A stretch of DNA of 12,353 bases. It comes from Nitriliruptorales bacterium (GTDB lineage: Bacteria; Actinomycetota; Nitriliruptoria; Euzebyales; Egibacteraceae). The stretch lies in NCBI GenBank assembly GCA_007133145.1, contig SLNF01000335.1, forward strand, positions 1 through 12,353, written 5' to 3'. The translations under genes and the position numbers were made by a program. Below the pieces are notes generated by a model. That model did no database searches and was not told the origin of the DNA. It was given only the letters and a program-made list of their open reading frames with translations. Shown here in pieces: positions 1-6,978 of the stretch; positions within the stretch are counted from its first letter, which is position 1, and the number at the start of each line of letters is the position of its first letter.

Positions 1-839
1 CCGACCTCGACGACCTCGCCGGGGTGGTCGATGTGCTTCCAGGAGAGCTCGGAGACGTGGACGAGCCCGTCGACGCCACCGAGGTCGACGAAGGAACCGA
101 AGTTGACGATCGAGGAGACCGTGCCCTTGCGGATCTCACCCTTCTCCAGCGTCTCGAGGAACTCGCGGCGGAACTCCGACTGGGTCTCCTCGAGGAACTT
201 ACGGCGGGACAGCACGACGTTGTTGCGGTTCTTGTCGAGCTCGATCACCTTGCACTCGAGCTCGCGCCCCACGTAGGGGTGGAGGTCGCGGACCCGGCGC
301 ATCTCCACGAGCGAGGCCGGCAGGAAGCCGCGCAGGCCGATGTCGAGGATGAGGCCGCCCTTGACGACCTCGATGACCGTGCCGGTGACGGTCGACTCGG
401 CCTTGTGGATCTCCTCGATCTTGCCCCAGGCGCGCTCGTACTGAGCGCGCTTCTTCGACATCACGAGGCGGCCGTCCTTGTCCTCCTTCTGGAGGACGAG
501 CGCCTCGATGACGTCCCCGAGCTCGACGACCTCGTTGGGGTCGACGTCGTGCTTGATCGACAGCTCTCGCGAGGGGATGACGCCCTCGGACTTGTAGCCG
601 ATGTCGAGGAGGACCTCCTCGGGATCGACCTTGACGACCACGCCCTCGACGATGTCGCCATCGTCGAACTCCTTGATCGTCTCCTCGAGCGCGCGCTCGA
701 ACTCCTCCTGGGAGCCGAACTCCTCGAGGGCGATCTGGGCGCCGCGGTCACGCTCGATGCGTGGCGCGGTGGCGAGCGTCGCGGTCGCGCCGCCCGTCTC
801 GTCGTTGGTGGGCTGGGTGTCGTCGGCGGTCGGGTCCAT
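1..839 (-). CDS. rpsA: 30S ribosomal protein S1, N-terminal part (cut by left edge)
   Basis: Ribosomal protein S1 binds mRNA on the 30S subunit and helps initiation. I translated the minus strand from an ATG at 837-839 and found 279 complete codons without a stop. After an acidic tail (about residues 1-60) come S1 (OB-fold) repeats: one at about 62-130 (core VEGVVVKVDPEEVLLDIGYK and the ending GRLVMSKKRA), a second at about 150-214 (GTVIEVVKGGLILDIGLRGF, ending NNVVLSRRKF), and the start of a third at about 236 (KGTVSSIVNFGSFVDLGGVD, then GLVHVSELSW). Actinobacterial S1 is usually about 480-500 residues, so roughly 40% is missing beyond base 1. The start has an AGGAGA ribosome site at 852-857, 12 bases away, which is slightly long. 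It lies downstream of polA in the same direction, an order also seen in mycobacteria, but with its own likely promoter. Confidence 0.97.
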   Translation of the reverse strand, partial: MDPTADDTQPTNDETGGATATLATAPRIERDRGAQIALEEFGSQEEFERALEETIKEFDDGDIVEGVVVKVDPEEVLLDIGYKSEGVIPSRELSIKHDVDPNEVVELGDVIEALVLQKEDKDGRLVMSKKRAQYERAWGKIEEIHKAESTVTGTVIEVVKGGLILDIGLRGFLPASLVEMRRVRDLHPYVGRELECKVIELDKNRNNVVLSRRKFLEETQSEFRREFLETLEKGEIRKGTVSSIVNFGSFVDLGGVDGLVHVSELSWKHIDHPGEVVEV

Positions 840-851
840 AGGGTGCGTCGG

Positions 852-857
852 TCTCCT
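852..857 (-). promoter_or_regulatory. Ribosome binding site of rpsA
   Basis: AGGAGA on the minus strand, 12 bases upstream of the ATG at 839. No closer purine-rich site or in-frame alternative start was seen, so it supports this ATG despite the long spacing. Confidence 0.55.
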
Positions 858-947
858 GGAGTGGTCAGCGTCAGCCCCGCCACCGTAGCGACACGCGTCG
901 GCCGTCGTGCACGCCGAAAAGCCCCACGGTGCGAGCGGGCGGCCGCC

Positions 948-976
948 AGTGTCCCCTACGACGGTGGGAGTGTCAA
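948..976 (-). promoter_or_regulatory. Probable sigma-70-type promoter of rpsA
   Basis: On the minus strand a perfect -35 hexamer TTGACA (971-976) is followed after exactly 17 bases by GACACT (948-953), which keeps the A at position 2 and the final T of actinobacterial -10 boxes. It lies in the 175-base gap between the polA stop and the rpsA ATG and points at rpsA, giving a leader of roughly 100 bases. The -35 is strong and the -10 only moderate. Assignment is by position and motif only. Confidence 0.5.
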
Positions 977-978
977 CG

Positions 979-1000
979 TCGCCCCCGAGGCGGGGTCGAC
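979..1000. repeat. 22-bp near copy of the 3' end of polA
   Basis: Bases 979-1000 match bases 1041-1062 at 20 of 22 positions; the core shared string is CGCCCCCGAGGCGG. The second copy lies inside the last codons of polA (conserved VDTASGASW ending) and the first lies just after its stop, 62 bases away and therefore in another frame. It may be a small duplication remnant, though in such GC-rich DNA chance similarity is possible. Confidence 0.5.
983..995 (-). terminator. Short GC hairpin behind polA, possible weak terminator
   Basis: CCCCG (983-987), a three-base loop and CGGGG (991-995) form a perfect 5-bp stem, 19 bases past the polA stop and just before the rpsA -35 box. There is no T tract. 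It may weakly separate polA from rpsA, or may simply come from the repeated polA 3' end at this place. Confidence 0.3.
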
Positions 1001-1014
1001 GCCGCAGCGCCCGC

Positions 1015-3693
1015 TCAGTGCTTCTCGGCGTCGTACCACGACGCCCCCGAGGCGGTGTCGACCTCGAGCGGCACCGCGAGGTCGGCGACGCCGCCCATCT
1101 CGGCAACGAGGAGCTCGCGCAAGGCGTCCTCCTCACCGTCGACGACCTCGCAGATGAGCTCGTCGTGGACCTGCACGAGCACCCGCGAGGCCAGTCCCTC
1201 CCGGGCGACCGCCGCGTCGACGGCGATCATCGCCTCCTTGATGATGTCCGCCGCGGTGCCCTGGATCGGCGCGTTGAGCGCCATCCGCTCGGCCATCTCC
1301 CGACGCTGCCGCTGGTCGCTGCGCAGGTCCGGGAGGTAGCGCCGCCGTCCCGACAGCGTCGCGGTCCATCCGTCGCGCCGGGCCTGCTCGACGACGCCGT
1401 CGAGGTAGCCCTTGACCTTCGGGAAGCGCGCGAAGTAGGCCTCCATGAGCTCGCGGGCCTCCTCGGGGGGGATGCCGAGCTGCTGGGAGAGCCCGAAGGC
1501 CGAGAGCCCGTAGGCCAGGCCGTAGGTCATGCCCTTGATGCGGCTGCGCAGCGCGTTGTCGACGGCCTGGATCGGCAGGTCCCAGACCATCGCCGCGGTC
1601 TGGGCGTGGATGTCCTCGTGGGAGGCGAACGCCGCGAGCAGGCCCTCGTCACCGGAGAGATGGGCCATCACGCGTAGCTCGATCTGGGAGTAGTCGGCGA
1701 CGAGGAGGCTGGCGTAGCCCTCCCCCGGCACGAACGCCCTGCGGATCTCCCGGCCGGTCTCGGTGCGGATGGGGATGTTCTGGATGTTGGGGTGCTGGCT
1801 CGACAGCCGGCCGGTCACCGCCACGGCCTGGAGGTACTCGGGGTGGATGCGCCCGGTCTCGGGCGCGACGAGGGGTGGGAGCGCGTCGACGTAGGTGCCC
1901 TTGAGCTTCGACACCTCGCGGTACTCGAGGAGGAGCTCGGCGATGGGGTGCTCGGCGGCGAGGCCGCGCAGCGCCTGGGCATCGGTCGAGTAGCCGGTCT
2001 TGATGCGCTTGGTCCTCGGCAACCCGAGCTCGTCGAAGAGGACCTCCTGGAGCTGCTTGGGACTGTCGAGGTTGAACTCGCGGCCCGCCTGGGCGTGGAT
2101 GGCCTCGCGCAGCCGGTCGATGCGGCCGCCGAGCGTCGCGCCGATCTCGGCGAGCACCGCGAGGTCGACGGCGATGCCCGCGCGCTCCATGCGCGCGAGG
2201 ACCGGCACGAGTGGCAGCTCCAGGTCGCGCACGAGGGCGGTCTGCTCGCGCGACTCGAGGATCCCTGAGAGCGTGTCGACGAGGGCGAGGCACGCAGCCG
2301 CCGCCACCGCCCTCGCGCTGCCGTCGTCCTCGACGGCCATGGCGAGCTGCCCGTCGTCGGCGTCGGCCCCGCCGGGTGCGAGCTCGGCCCCGAGGTACTG
2401 CCGGGCGAGCCCGTCGAGGTCGTAGGAACGGCTGCCTGGCGCGACGACATAGGCGGCGAGCTCGGTGTCGAAGGCGAGGCCGGCCACGGGCCAGCCGCGC
2501 GAGGCCGCCGCGTGGAGCAGCGCCTTCGCCCCGTGGGTCCGCAGGGAGCGGTCCTCGTCGGCGAGGAGACCGGCGAGCGCCTCGCGGTCGGCTGGTGAGA
2601 CGTCGTCGAGCCGGCCCGCGGCCGGATCGCGCCCCTCGGCGGCGAGGGCGACACCGCGCCAGCGCACGCTCGGAGGATGGCCTTCGGTGTCGGCGAGCAC
2701 GACGACCGGCGCAGCGTCCTCGAGCGCGGCGACCCAGGCGGCGAGGTCGCCGGGCCCGAGGACGAGCGGGGTGACCTCGAGGGCGTCGCGCCCCGCCTCC
2801 CCGACGACCCCGAGCGCGTCGAGGAGGCGGTCGGTCAGCGCGCGGAACTCCAGGGTGGCGAAGAGCCGACGCACGCCCTCGACGTCGACGGGACCCTGGC
2901 GCAGCTCGCCGATCTCGAGCGGGACCTCGAGGTCGCGGCGCAGCTCGACGACGCGGCGGGCGTCGCGGACGGCCTCCTCGTGCTCGGCGAGCGCCGCCGG
3001 CAGCTTCTTGCCGCGGACCTCATCGAGGTGGGCGAAGATCCCGTCGAGGTCGCCGAACTGCTCGAGGAGGCGCGCCGCGGTCTTGTCGCCGACTCCTGGC
3101 ACCCCGGGGATGTTGTCGCTCGCGTCGCCCCGCAGCGCCGCGAGGTCGGGGTAGCGCTCGGGGCCGACGCCGTAGCGCTCCTCGACCGCCGCGGCGTCCA
3201 TGAGCACGGTGTCGCTGATCCCGCGCTTGGTGTAGAGGACGCGGACGTGGTCGTCGACGAGCTGGAAGACGTCACGGTCGCCGCTCACGACGAGGACGTC
3301 CATCCCGGCCTCGACCGCAGCGGTCGCGTACGTCGCGATGAGGTCGTCGGCCTCGACGTCCTCCATGGCCACCCGGGGGATCGCGAGGGTCGCGAGGAGC
3401 TCGTCGATGAGCGGGAGCTGCTCGCGGAAGGCGTCGGGCGCGCGCTCGCGCTGCCCCTTGTACTCGGGCAGGATGGCCAGCCGTTCGGCGGGCCGCCCGC
3501 GGTCGAAGGTCACGGCGATCCGGTCGGGCGCGTGCTCGGCGAGCAGCTTCGTGAGCATCGTGGCGAAGCCGTAGACGGCGTTGGTGAGCTGCCCGGTGCT
3601 CGTCTGCAGGTCCTCGGGCAGGGCGAAGAAGGCACGGTAGGCCAGGCTGTGGCCGTCGAGGAGCGCGAGGACGGGGCGGTCGGTGGGGGGCAC
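1015..3693 (-). CDS. polA: DNA polymerase I (proofreading site degenerate)
   Basis: Fills gaps and removes RNA primers in replication and repair. I chose the GTG at 3691-3693 (892 aa): the protein then begins just before the conserved LLDGHSLAYRAFF, and GAGG lies 4 bases upstream. The open frame extends to 3819 (934 aa), but those added residues look non-coding; a GTG at 3711 has no ribosome site. The 5'-nuclease domain (about 1-290) has EDVEADDLIA (111-120), VSGDRDVFQL (136-145) and the helix-hairpin loop GVPGVGDK. In the 3'-5' exonuclease region (about 310-500) only DTE (335-337) survives; the expected second and third metal motifs read AKALLHAA and AAAACLALVD. The polymerase has motif A DYSQIELR (667-674), the O-helix KGMTYGLAYG with Lys720 and Tyr724, and motif C HDE (843-845). 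The C-terminus ends SGASWYDAEKH. Length is normal for the family. Confidence 0.97.
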   Translation of the reverse strand: MPPTDRPVLALLDGHSLAYRAFFALPEDLQTSTGQLTNAVYGFATMLTKLLAEHAPDRIAVTFDRGRPAERLAILPEYKGQRERAPDAFREQLPLIDELLATLAIPRVAMEDVEADDLIATYATAAVEAGMDVLVVSGDRDVFQLVDDHVRVLYTKRGISDTVLMDAAAVEERYGVGPERYPDLAALRGDASDNIPGVPGVGDKTAARLLEQFGDLDGIFAHLDEVRGKKLPAALAEHEEAVRDARRVVELRRDLEVPLEIGELRQGPVDVEGVRRLFATLEFRALTDRLLDALGVVGEAGRDALEVTPLVLGPGDLAAWVAALEDAAPVVVLADTEGHPPSVRWRGVALAAEGRDPAAGRLDDVSPADREALAGLLADEDRSLRTHGAKALLHAAASRGWPVAGLAFDTELAAYVVAPGSRSYDLDGLARQYLGAELAPGGADADDGQLAMAVEDDGSARAVAAAACLALVDTLSGILESREQTALVRDLELPLVPVLARMERAGIAVDLAVLAEIGATLGGRIDRLREAIHAQAGREFNLDSPKQLQEVLFDELGLPRTKRIKTGYSTDAQALRGLAAEHPIAELLLEYREVSKLKGTYVDALPPLVAPETGRIHPEYLQAVAVTGRLSSQHPNIQNIPIRTETGREIRRAFVPGEGYASLLVADYSQIELRVMAHLSGDEGLLAAFASHEDIHAQTAAMVWDLPIQAVDNALRSRIKGMTYGLAYGLSAFGLSQQLGIPPEEARELMEAYFARFPKVKGYLDGVVEQARRDGWTATLSGRRRYLPDLRSDQRQRREMAERMALNAPIQGTAADIIKEAMIAVDAAVAREGLASRVLVQVHDELICEVVDGEEDALRELLVAEMGGVADLAVPLEVDTASGASWYDAEKH

Positions 3694-3813
3694 GTCGCCT
3701 CGATGCGTCACGGTCGCGGTCGGCGATGAGCCTACAGCGGGTGCTCGGTGCCCCGCGCCGGCCCGACCCCGGCCGTGACCCGAACGCCGATCGCACCGTC
3801 GACCCCGCGCGTC

Positions 3814-3842
3814 TTCCAACTACGGGCTTCGTAGGCTACGAT
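3814..3842 (+). promoter_or_regulatory. Probable promoter of livK
   Basis: TTCCAA (3814-3819) and TACGAT (3837-3842, fitting the TAnnnT -10 form) are separated by 17 bases. The -10 is embedded in an 11-base inverted repeat CGTAGGCTACG (3830-3840), which could serve as a small operator. Transcription would start near 3849 and leave a leader of about 100 bases before livK. The -35 is weak, matching 3 of 6 bases. Confidence 0.45.
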
Positions 3843-3849
3843 GAGCGTC

Positions 3850-3910
3850 GTGGCGACCGGGTCGAACAGCCTGAGGCCGCACATCCCAGGGGGGCGCTGG
3901 TCGCCACCCC
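3850..3910 (+). promoter_or_regulatory. livK leader with mutually exclusive hairpins
   Basis: Segment 3850-3860 (GTGGCGACCGG) can pair over 11 positions, including one G-U, with 3897-3907 (CTGGTCGCCAC). The latter also overlaps an alternative local hairpin in which GGGGGGCG (3889-3896) pairs with CGCC-A-CCCC (3902-3910, one bulged A). Only one of the two can form. The arrangement resembles an attenuator or switch, and lies about 30 bases before the livK ribosome site. It matches no riboswitch class I recognise and has no T-box motif. GC-rich DNA makes such pairings more likely by chance. Confidence 0.35.
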
Positions 3911-3940
3911 ACGCTTTGCCCCACCAGACCGCACCACAAG

Positions 3941-3945
3941 AGGAG
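3941..3945 (+). promoter_or_regulatory. Ribosome binding site of livK
   Basis: AGGAG, seven bases before the ATG at 3953. Together with the lipoprotein signal that starts there, it fixes the livK start. Confidence 0.8.
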
Positions 3946-3952
3946 ACCACCC

Positions 3953-5269
3953 ATGCTGCGACCCACGGTTCTGCGCATGCTCGCCTTGCTCCTCGCCCTC
4001 GCGCTCGTCATCGCCGCGTGCGCCGAGGACGACGACGAGGTCGAGGAAGAGCCCGAGGAGGACCCCGTCGAGGAGGAGGAGCCCGAGGAGGACGACGAGG
4101 AGGAGCCCGAGGACGAGGAGGAGGTCGAGGCACCCGAGGCCGACGGCATGCTCTTCGGCTACGTGCTGCCCGAGTCCGGCCCGCTCGCCTTCCTCGGACC
4201 GCCCCAGATCGAGTCGCTCAACCTCGCCCTCGAGGACATCAACGCCGCAGGCGGGGTCCTCGGAGCGGACGTGAGCGTGAGCGGCGGCGACGAGGCCGGT
4301 GACCCGGCCGTCGCCTCGGAAGACACCGAGCGCCTGCTCGGCGAGGGCGTCCACGCCATCATCGGCGCGGCGGCCTCCGGGATCTCGACCCAGATCGTCG
4401 GCCAGATCACCGGCGCCGAGGTGGCGCAGTGCTCCGGCTCGAACACCGCACCGGTCATCGACGAGGCGGAGACCGGCTTCTACATGCGGACCGCGCCGAC
4501 CGACGTGCTCCAGTCGCCGGTGCTCGGTGAGGTCGTCATCGCCGACGGCTTCTTCGACGTCGCGCTCATGGCCCGCGCCGACGACTACGGCCAGGGCTTC
4601 CTCGAGGAGCTCTCGGCCTCGATCACCGAGCAGGGTGGCACCGTGCTCGAGGAGGTCCTCTACGACCCGGAGGCCGCGAGCTACACCGCCGATGTCGAGA
4701 ACGCGATCGCCGAGGACCCCGAGGCCATCGTCATCATCGGCTTCGACGAGGGCGCCCAGGTCATCGCCGACCTCATCGAGGCCGGCTTCGGGCCGCAGGA
4801 CATCGCCCTCTACACCGCCGACGGCATGCGCGGCTCCAGCCTCTGGGAGGGCGTCGACCCCGACAACCCCGCCGTGCTCGAGGGCATGCGCGGCACCGCG
4901 CCGGGCGCCTCGATCGAGTACAACGAGCGGCTCACCGCCATCGACGGCGTCGACGACCCGATCTTCGGTGGCCAGGTCTACGACTGCGTGACGATCCTCG
5001 CGCTCGCCGCGGAGGCCGCCGGCAGCTTCGACGCCGCGGACTTCCAGCCCGAGCTCCTCGGCATCACCCAGGACGGCACGGAGTGCAGCTCCTTCGAGGA
5101 GTGCCGTGACCTCCTCGCCGACGGTGAGGACATCGACTACCAGGGCGTCTCCGGCCCGATCGAGTGGAACGACGAGTACAACGTGAGCACCGCGACGTAC
5201 GAGATCTTCGAGTTCGACGACCAGGGCGAGCCCGTCCAGGTCGACACGGTCGAAGCCCGCATCGAGTAG
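3953..5269 (+). CDS. livK: Branched-chain amino-acid type ABC transporter substrate-binding lipoprotein
   Basis: Captures the substrate outside the membrane and delivers it to LivH/LivM. The 438-aa product starts with a lipoprotein signal peptide: hydrophobic residues 7-20 and the lipobox IAAC with Cys23 as the lipid anchor. Residues 24-64 form a linker with 30 Asp/Glu out of 41. A type I periplasmic binding fold (Peripla_BP_6 family) follows from about 66: LFGYVLPESGPLAFLG, the LALEDINAAGGVLG helix, and IIGAAASGIS (136-145), the usual ligand-contact region. Four cysteines occur in the mature domain (160, 345, 378, 384); Cys378 and Cys384 may form a local disulfide. The substrate is inferred from the family and the neighbouring livHMGF; such proteins also bind amides, urea or aromatic compounds, so leucine specificity is not shown. 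It has its own promoter and converges on livF. Confidence 0.93.
   Translation: MLRPTVLRMLALLLALALVIAACAEDDDEVEEEPEEDPVEEEEPEEDDEEEPEDEEEVEAPEADGMLFGYVLPESGPLAFLGPPQIESLNLALEDINAAGGVLGADVSVSGGDEAGDPAVASEDTERLLGEGVHAIIGAAASGISTQIVGQITGAEVAQCSGSNTAPVIDEAETGFYMRTAPTDVLQSPVLGEVVIADGFFDVALMARADDYGQGFLEELSASITEQGGTVLEEVLYDPEAASYTADVENAIAEDPEAIVIIGFDEGAQVIADLIEAGFGPQDIALYTADGMRGSSLWEGVDPDNPAVLEGMRGTAPGASIEYNERLTAIDGVDDPIFGGQVYDCVTILALAAEAAGSFDAADFQPELLGITQDGTECSSFEECRDLLADGEDIDYQGVSGPIEWNDEYNVSTATYEIFEFDDQGEPVQVDTVEARIE
4022..4144 (+). repeat. Low-complexity acidic repeat region in livK
   Basis: Three imperfect repeats of about 27-30 bases built from GAGCCCGAGGAGGAC encode EPEEDPVEEE, EPEEDDEEE and EPEDEEEVEA, residues 24-64 of the lipoprotein. 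The repeat forms a charged spacer between the lipid anchor and the binding domain. Such GAG/GAC runs are prone to slippage, so spacer length may vary between strains. Confidence 0.8.
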
Positions 5270-5293
5270 CCACCTGCCGCACCACCACCCCTC

Positions 5294-5324
5294 GGAGGGC
5301 CCGGGCACCCGCCCCGGGCCCTCC
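5294..5324. terminator. Bidirectional terminator between livK and livF
   Basis: GGAGGGCCCGGG (5294-5305), a 7-base loop and CCCGGGCCCTCC (5313-5324) form a perfect 12-bp stem. It sits midway between two converging genes, 24 bases past the livK stop and 17 bases past the livF stop. Neither side has a T run, as is common for terminators in high-GC actinobacteria. The position and the perfect symmetry support the call. Confidence 0.8.
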
Positions 5325-5341
5325 GCTCGTGTGGGGGTTGC

Positions 5342-6130
5342 TCAGCCGTCCTGGCGGGCGAGCGTGCCGAGGTAGAGCTCGATGACCTTCGGGTCCTCGA
5401 GGAGCTCACGCCCGGTGCCCTCGTAGGCGTTCGTGCCCTGGTCGAGGACATAGCCGCGGTCGGCGATCTCGAGGCAGCGTCGGGCGTTCTGCTCGACCAT
5501 GACGATCGAGATGCCGGCCTCGGTGTTGATCTCGCCGATGCGGTCGAAGACCTCGTCCTGGTTCGCGGGGCTCAGGCCCGCTGAGGGCTCGTCGAGGAAG
5601 AGCACGCTCGGCTCCATCATGAGCGCACGCCCCATCGCGACCATCTGCCGTTCACCGCCCGACAGCGACCCTGCGCGCTGCGCTCGACGGTCGGCGAGCA
5701 GCGGGAACAGCCCCGCGACGAACGCGAAGCGCCGCTCCCACTCCTTGGGCCTGAGGAAGAGCCCCATCTCGAGGTTCTCCGAGACCGTGAGGCTCGGGAA
5801 GACGTTCGCGACCTGGGGGACGTAGCCGATCCCGCGACTCACGAGCTCGTGGGCCGGCAGGTCGGTGATCCCCTCGCCCCGCAGCCGCACCGTGCCTGCG
5901 CGGATGTCGACGAGCCCGAAGAGCGCCTTGATGAGGGTGGACTTGCCGGCGCCGTTGGGTCCGATGATGCCGACGAGCTGCCCCTGCTCGAGGGTGAGCG
6001 AGCAGCCCGTGAGGATGTCGACACCGGGGACGTAGCCGGCGATGAGCTCATCGGCGACGAGCAGCGGGTCGGCGGCAGCGGGGCCGTCGGCCCGGGACCC
6101 AGCGACCGGCTGCGGGTTCGCCTCGCTCAC
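5342..6130 (-). CDS. livF: Branched-chain amino-acid ABC transporter ATP-binding protein LivF
   Basis: One of the two ATPases that power the importer, on the inner face of the membrane. The 262-aa product has Walker A GPNGAGKST (57-65), Q-loop Gln106, signature LSGGE (156-160), Walker B SVLFLDE (175-181) and the LivF-type VEQN switch (212-215) in place of VEHD. It ends with the usual ELLEDPKVIELYLG tail. I chose the GTG at 6128-6130: it overlaps the livG stop in GTGA, and GAGGAGGAG lies at 6136-6144 in front of it. The open frame continues upstream to 6730, but that stretch overlaps livG in another frame and has no ABC features. The first 22 residues are a loose Ala/Pro-rich tail. It is the last gene of livHMGF and ends at the shared hairpin. 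Confidence 0.95.
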   Translation of the reverse strand: MSEANPQPVAGSRADGPAAADPLLVADELIAGYVPGVDILTGCSLTLEQGQLVGIIGPNGAGKSTLIKALFGLVDIRAGTVRLRGEGITDLPAHELVSRGIGYVPQVANVFPSLTVSENLEMGLFLRPKEWERRFAFVAGLFPLLADRRAQRAGSLSGGERQMVAMGRALMMEPSVLFLDEPSAGLSPANQDEVFDRIGEINTEAGISIVMVEQNARRCLEIADRGYVLDQGTNAYEGTGRELLEDPKVIELYLGTLARQDG

Positions 6131-6978
6131 GACCGCTCCTCCTCGTGGTGGCGTCGACGACCGAGGTAGGCGTCGATGACCTCGGGGTTCTGGGCGATCG
6201 CGTCTGGCGTGCCCTCGGCGATGATCTGCCCCTGCGCCATGCAGACGACCCAGTCGCTGATGCCCATGACGACGTCCATGTCGTGCTCGACGAAGAGCAC
6301 GGTCATGCCCTCGTCGCGGAGTCCGGTGACGTGGCCGAGCAGCGACTGCGTCAGCGCGGGGTTCACCCCGGCCATCGGCTCGTCGAGCATGACCATCGTT
6401 GGCTCGACCATGAGGGCACGCGCCATCTCGAGGAGCTTGCGCTGCCCGCCCGAGAGCGTTGCGGCGAACTCGTCGCGCATGTGGATCATGTTGAAGTACT
6501 CGAGCAGCCCTTCGGCGCGCGCCTCGATCTCCTGCTCCTGCGGCCGCCACAGCGGAGGGACGAGCGAGGCGAGGAAGCGCTCCCCACGCTGGTCGACCGC
6601 GGCGAGTTTCATGTTGTCGAGCACGCTCATCCGACCGAGCGCCTTCGTGAGCTGGAAGGTCCGCACCATGCCCGCGCGGGCGACCTTGTGCGCCGCCATC
6701 CCCGACATCGGCTTGCCGTCGAAGGTCCAACGACCCGAGTCGGGGCGGTCGAAACCGGTGAGGACGTTGAAGAACGTCGTCTTGCCCGCGCCGTTGGGGC
6801 CGATGAGCCCGGTGATCGCGCCGCGCTGGACCTCGAGCGCCTCGACGTCGACGGCCCGCAGCCCCCCGAAGGTCTTGCGCACGTCGGCGGCGACGAGGAT
6901 CGGGTCGGGCTTGCTCACCCCCGGCTCGGCGGCGACATCAGCGAGCGAGCGCGCGACCGCGCTGGGTTCAGCGGACAT
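6127..6978 (-). CDS. livG: Branched-chain amino-acid ABC transporter ATP-binding protein LivG
   Basis: Second ATPase of the importer. The 283-aa product has Walker A GPNGAGKT (60-67), Q-loop Gln109 in VRTFQLTKALGRMSVLDN (a LivG hallmark), signature LSGGQ (175-179), Walker B TMVMLDE (194-200) and switch His232 in VEHDMDVVMGISD. The C-terminus has the LivG pattern AEGTPDAIAQNPEVIDAYLG followed by a charged RRRHHEEERS. The ATG at 6976-6978 overlaps the end of livM by 11 bases, with GGGAG at 6989-6993 upstream. About 25 residues precede the usual start of the domain. The stop overlaps the livF start, so translation is probably coupled. Confidence 0.96.
   Translation of the reverse strand: MSAEPSAVARSLADVAAEPGVSKPDPILVAADVRKTFGGLRAVDVEALEVQRGAITGLIGPNGAGKTTFFNVLTGFDRPDSGRWTFDGKPMSGMAAHKVARAGMVRTFQLTKALGRMSVLDNMKLAAVDQRGERFLASLVPPLWRPQEQEIEARAEGLLEYFNMIHMRDEFAATLSGGQRKLLEMARALMVEPTMVMLDEPMAGVNPALTQSLLGHVTGLRDEGMTVLFVEHDMDVVMGISDWVVCMAQGQIIAEGTPDAIAQNPEVIDAYLGRRRHHEEERS

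Noticed and set aside
24..1157. A 377-codon plus-strand frame over rpsA and the polA end
   Set aside because: It is antisense to ribosomal protein S1, its composition is repetitive Leu/Asp/Glu then Arg, and it crosses the rpsA promoter region without a plausible ribosome site.
3843..3952. A T-box or known amino-acid riboswitch before livK
   Set aside because: The conserved T-box bulge sequence and glycine or lysine aptamer motifs are absent.
3841..4302. A 153-codon plus-strand frame starting in the livK leader
   Set aside because: It would overlap livK in another frame, has no ribosome site and becomes an Arg/Gly run complementing the acidic repeat.
3836..5308. A 490-codon minus-strand frame opposite livK
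   Set aside because: It is the complement of the livK reading frame with Leu/Val/Asp-rich filler, and it runs through the terminator hairpin and the livK leader.
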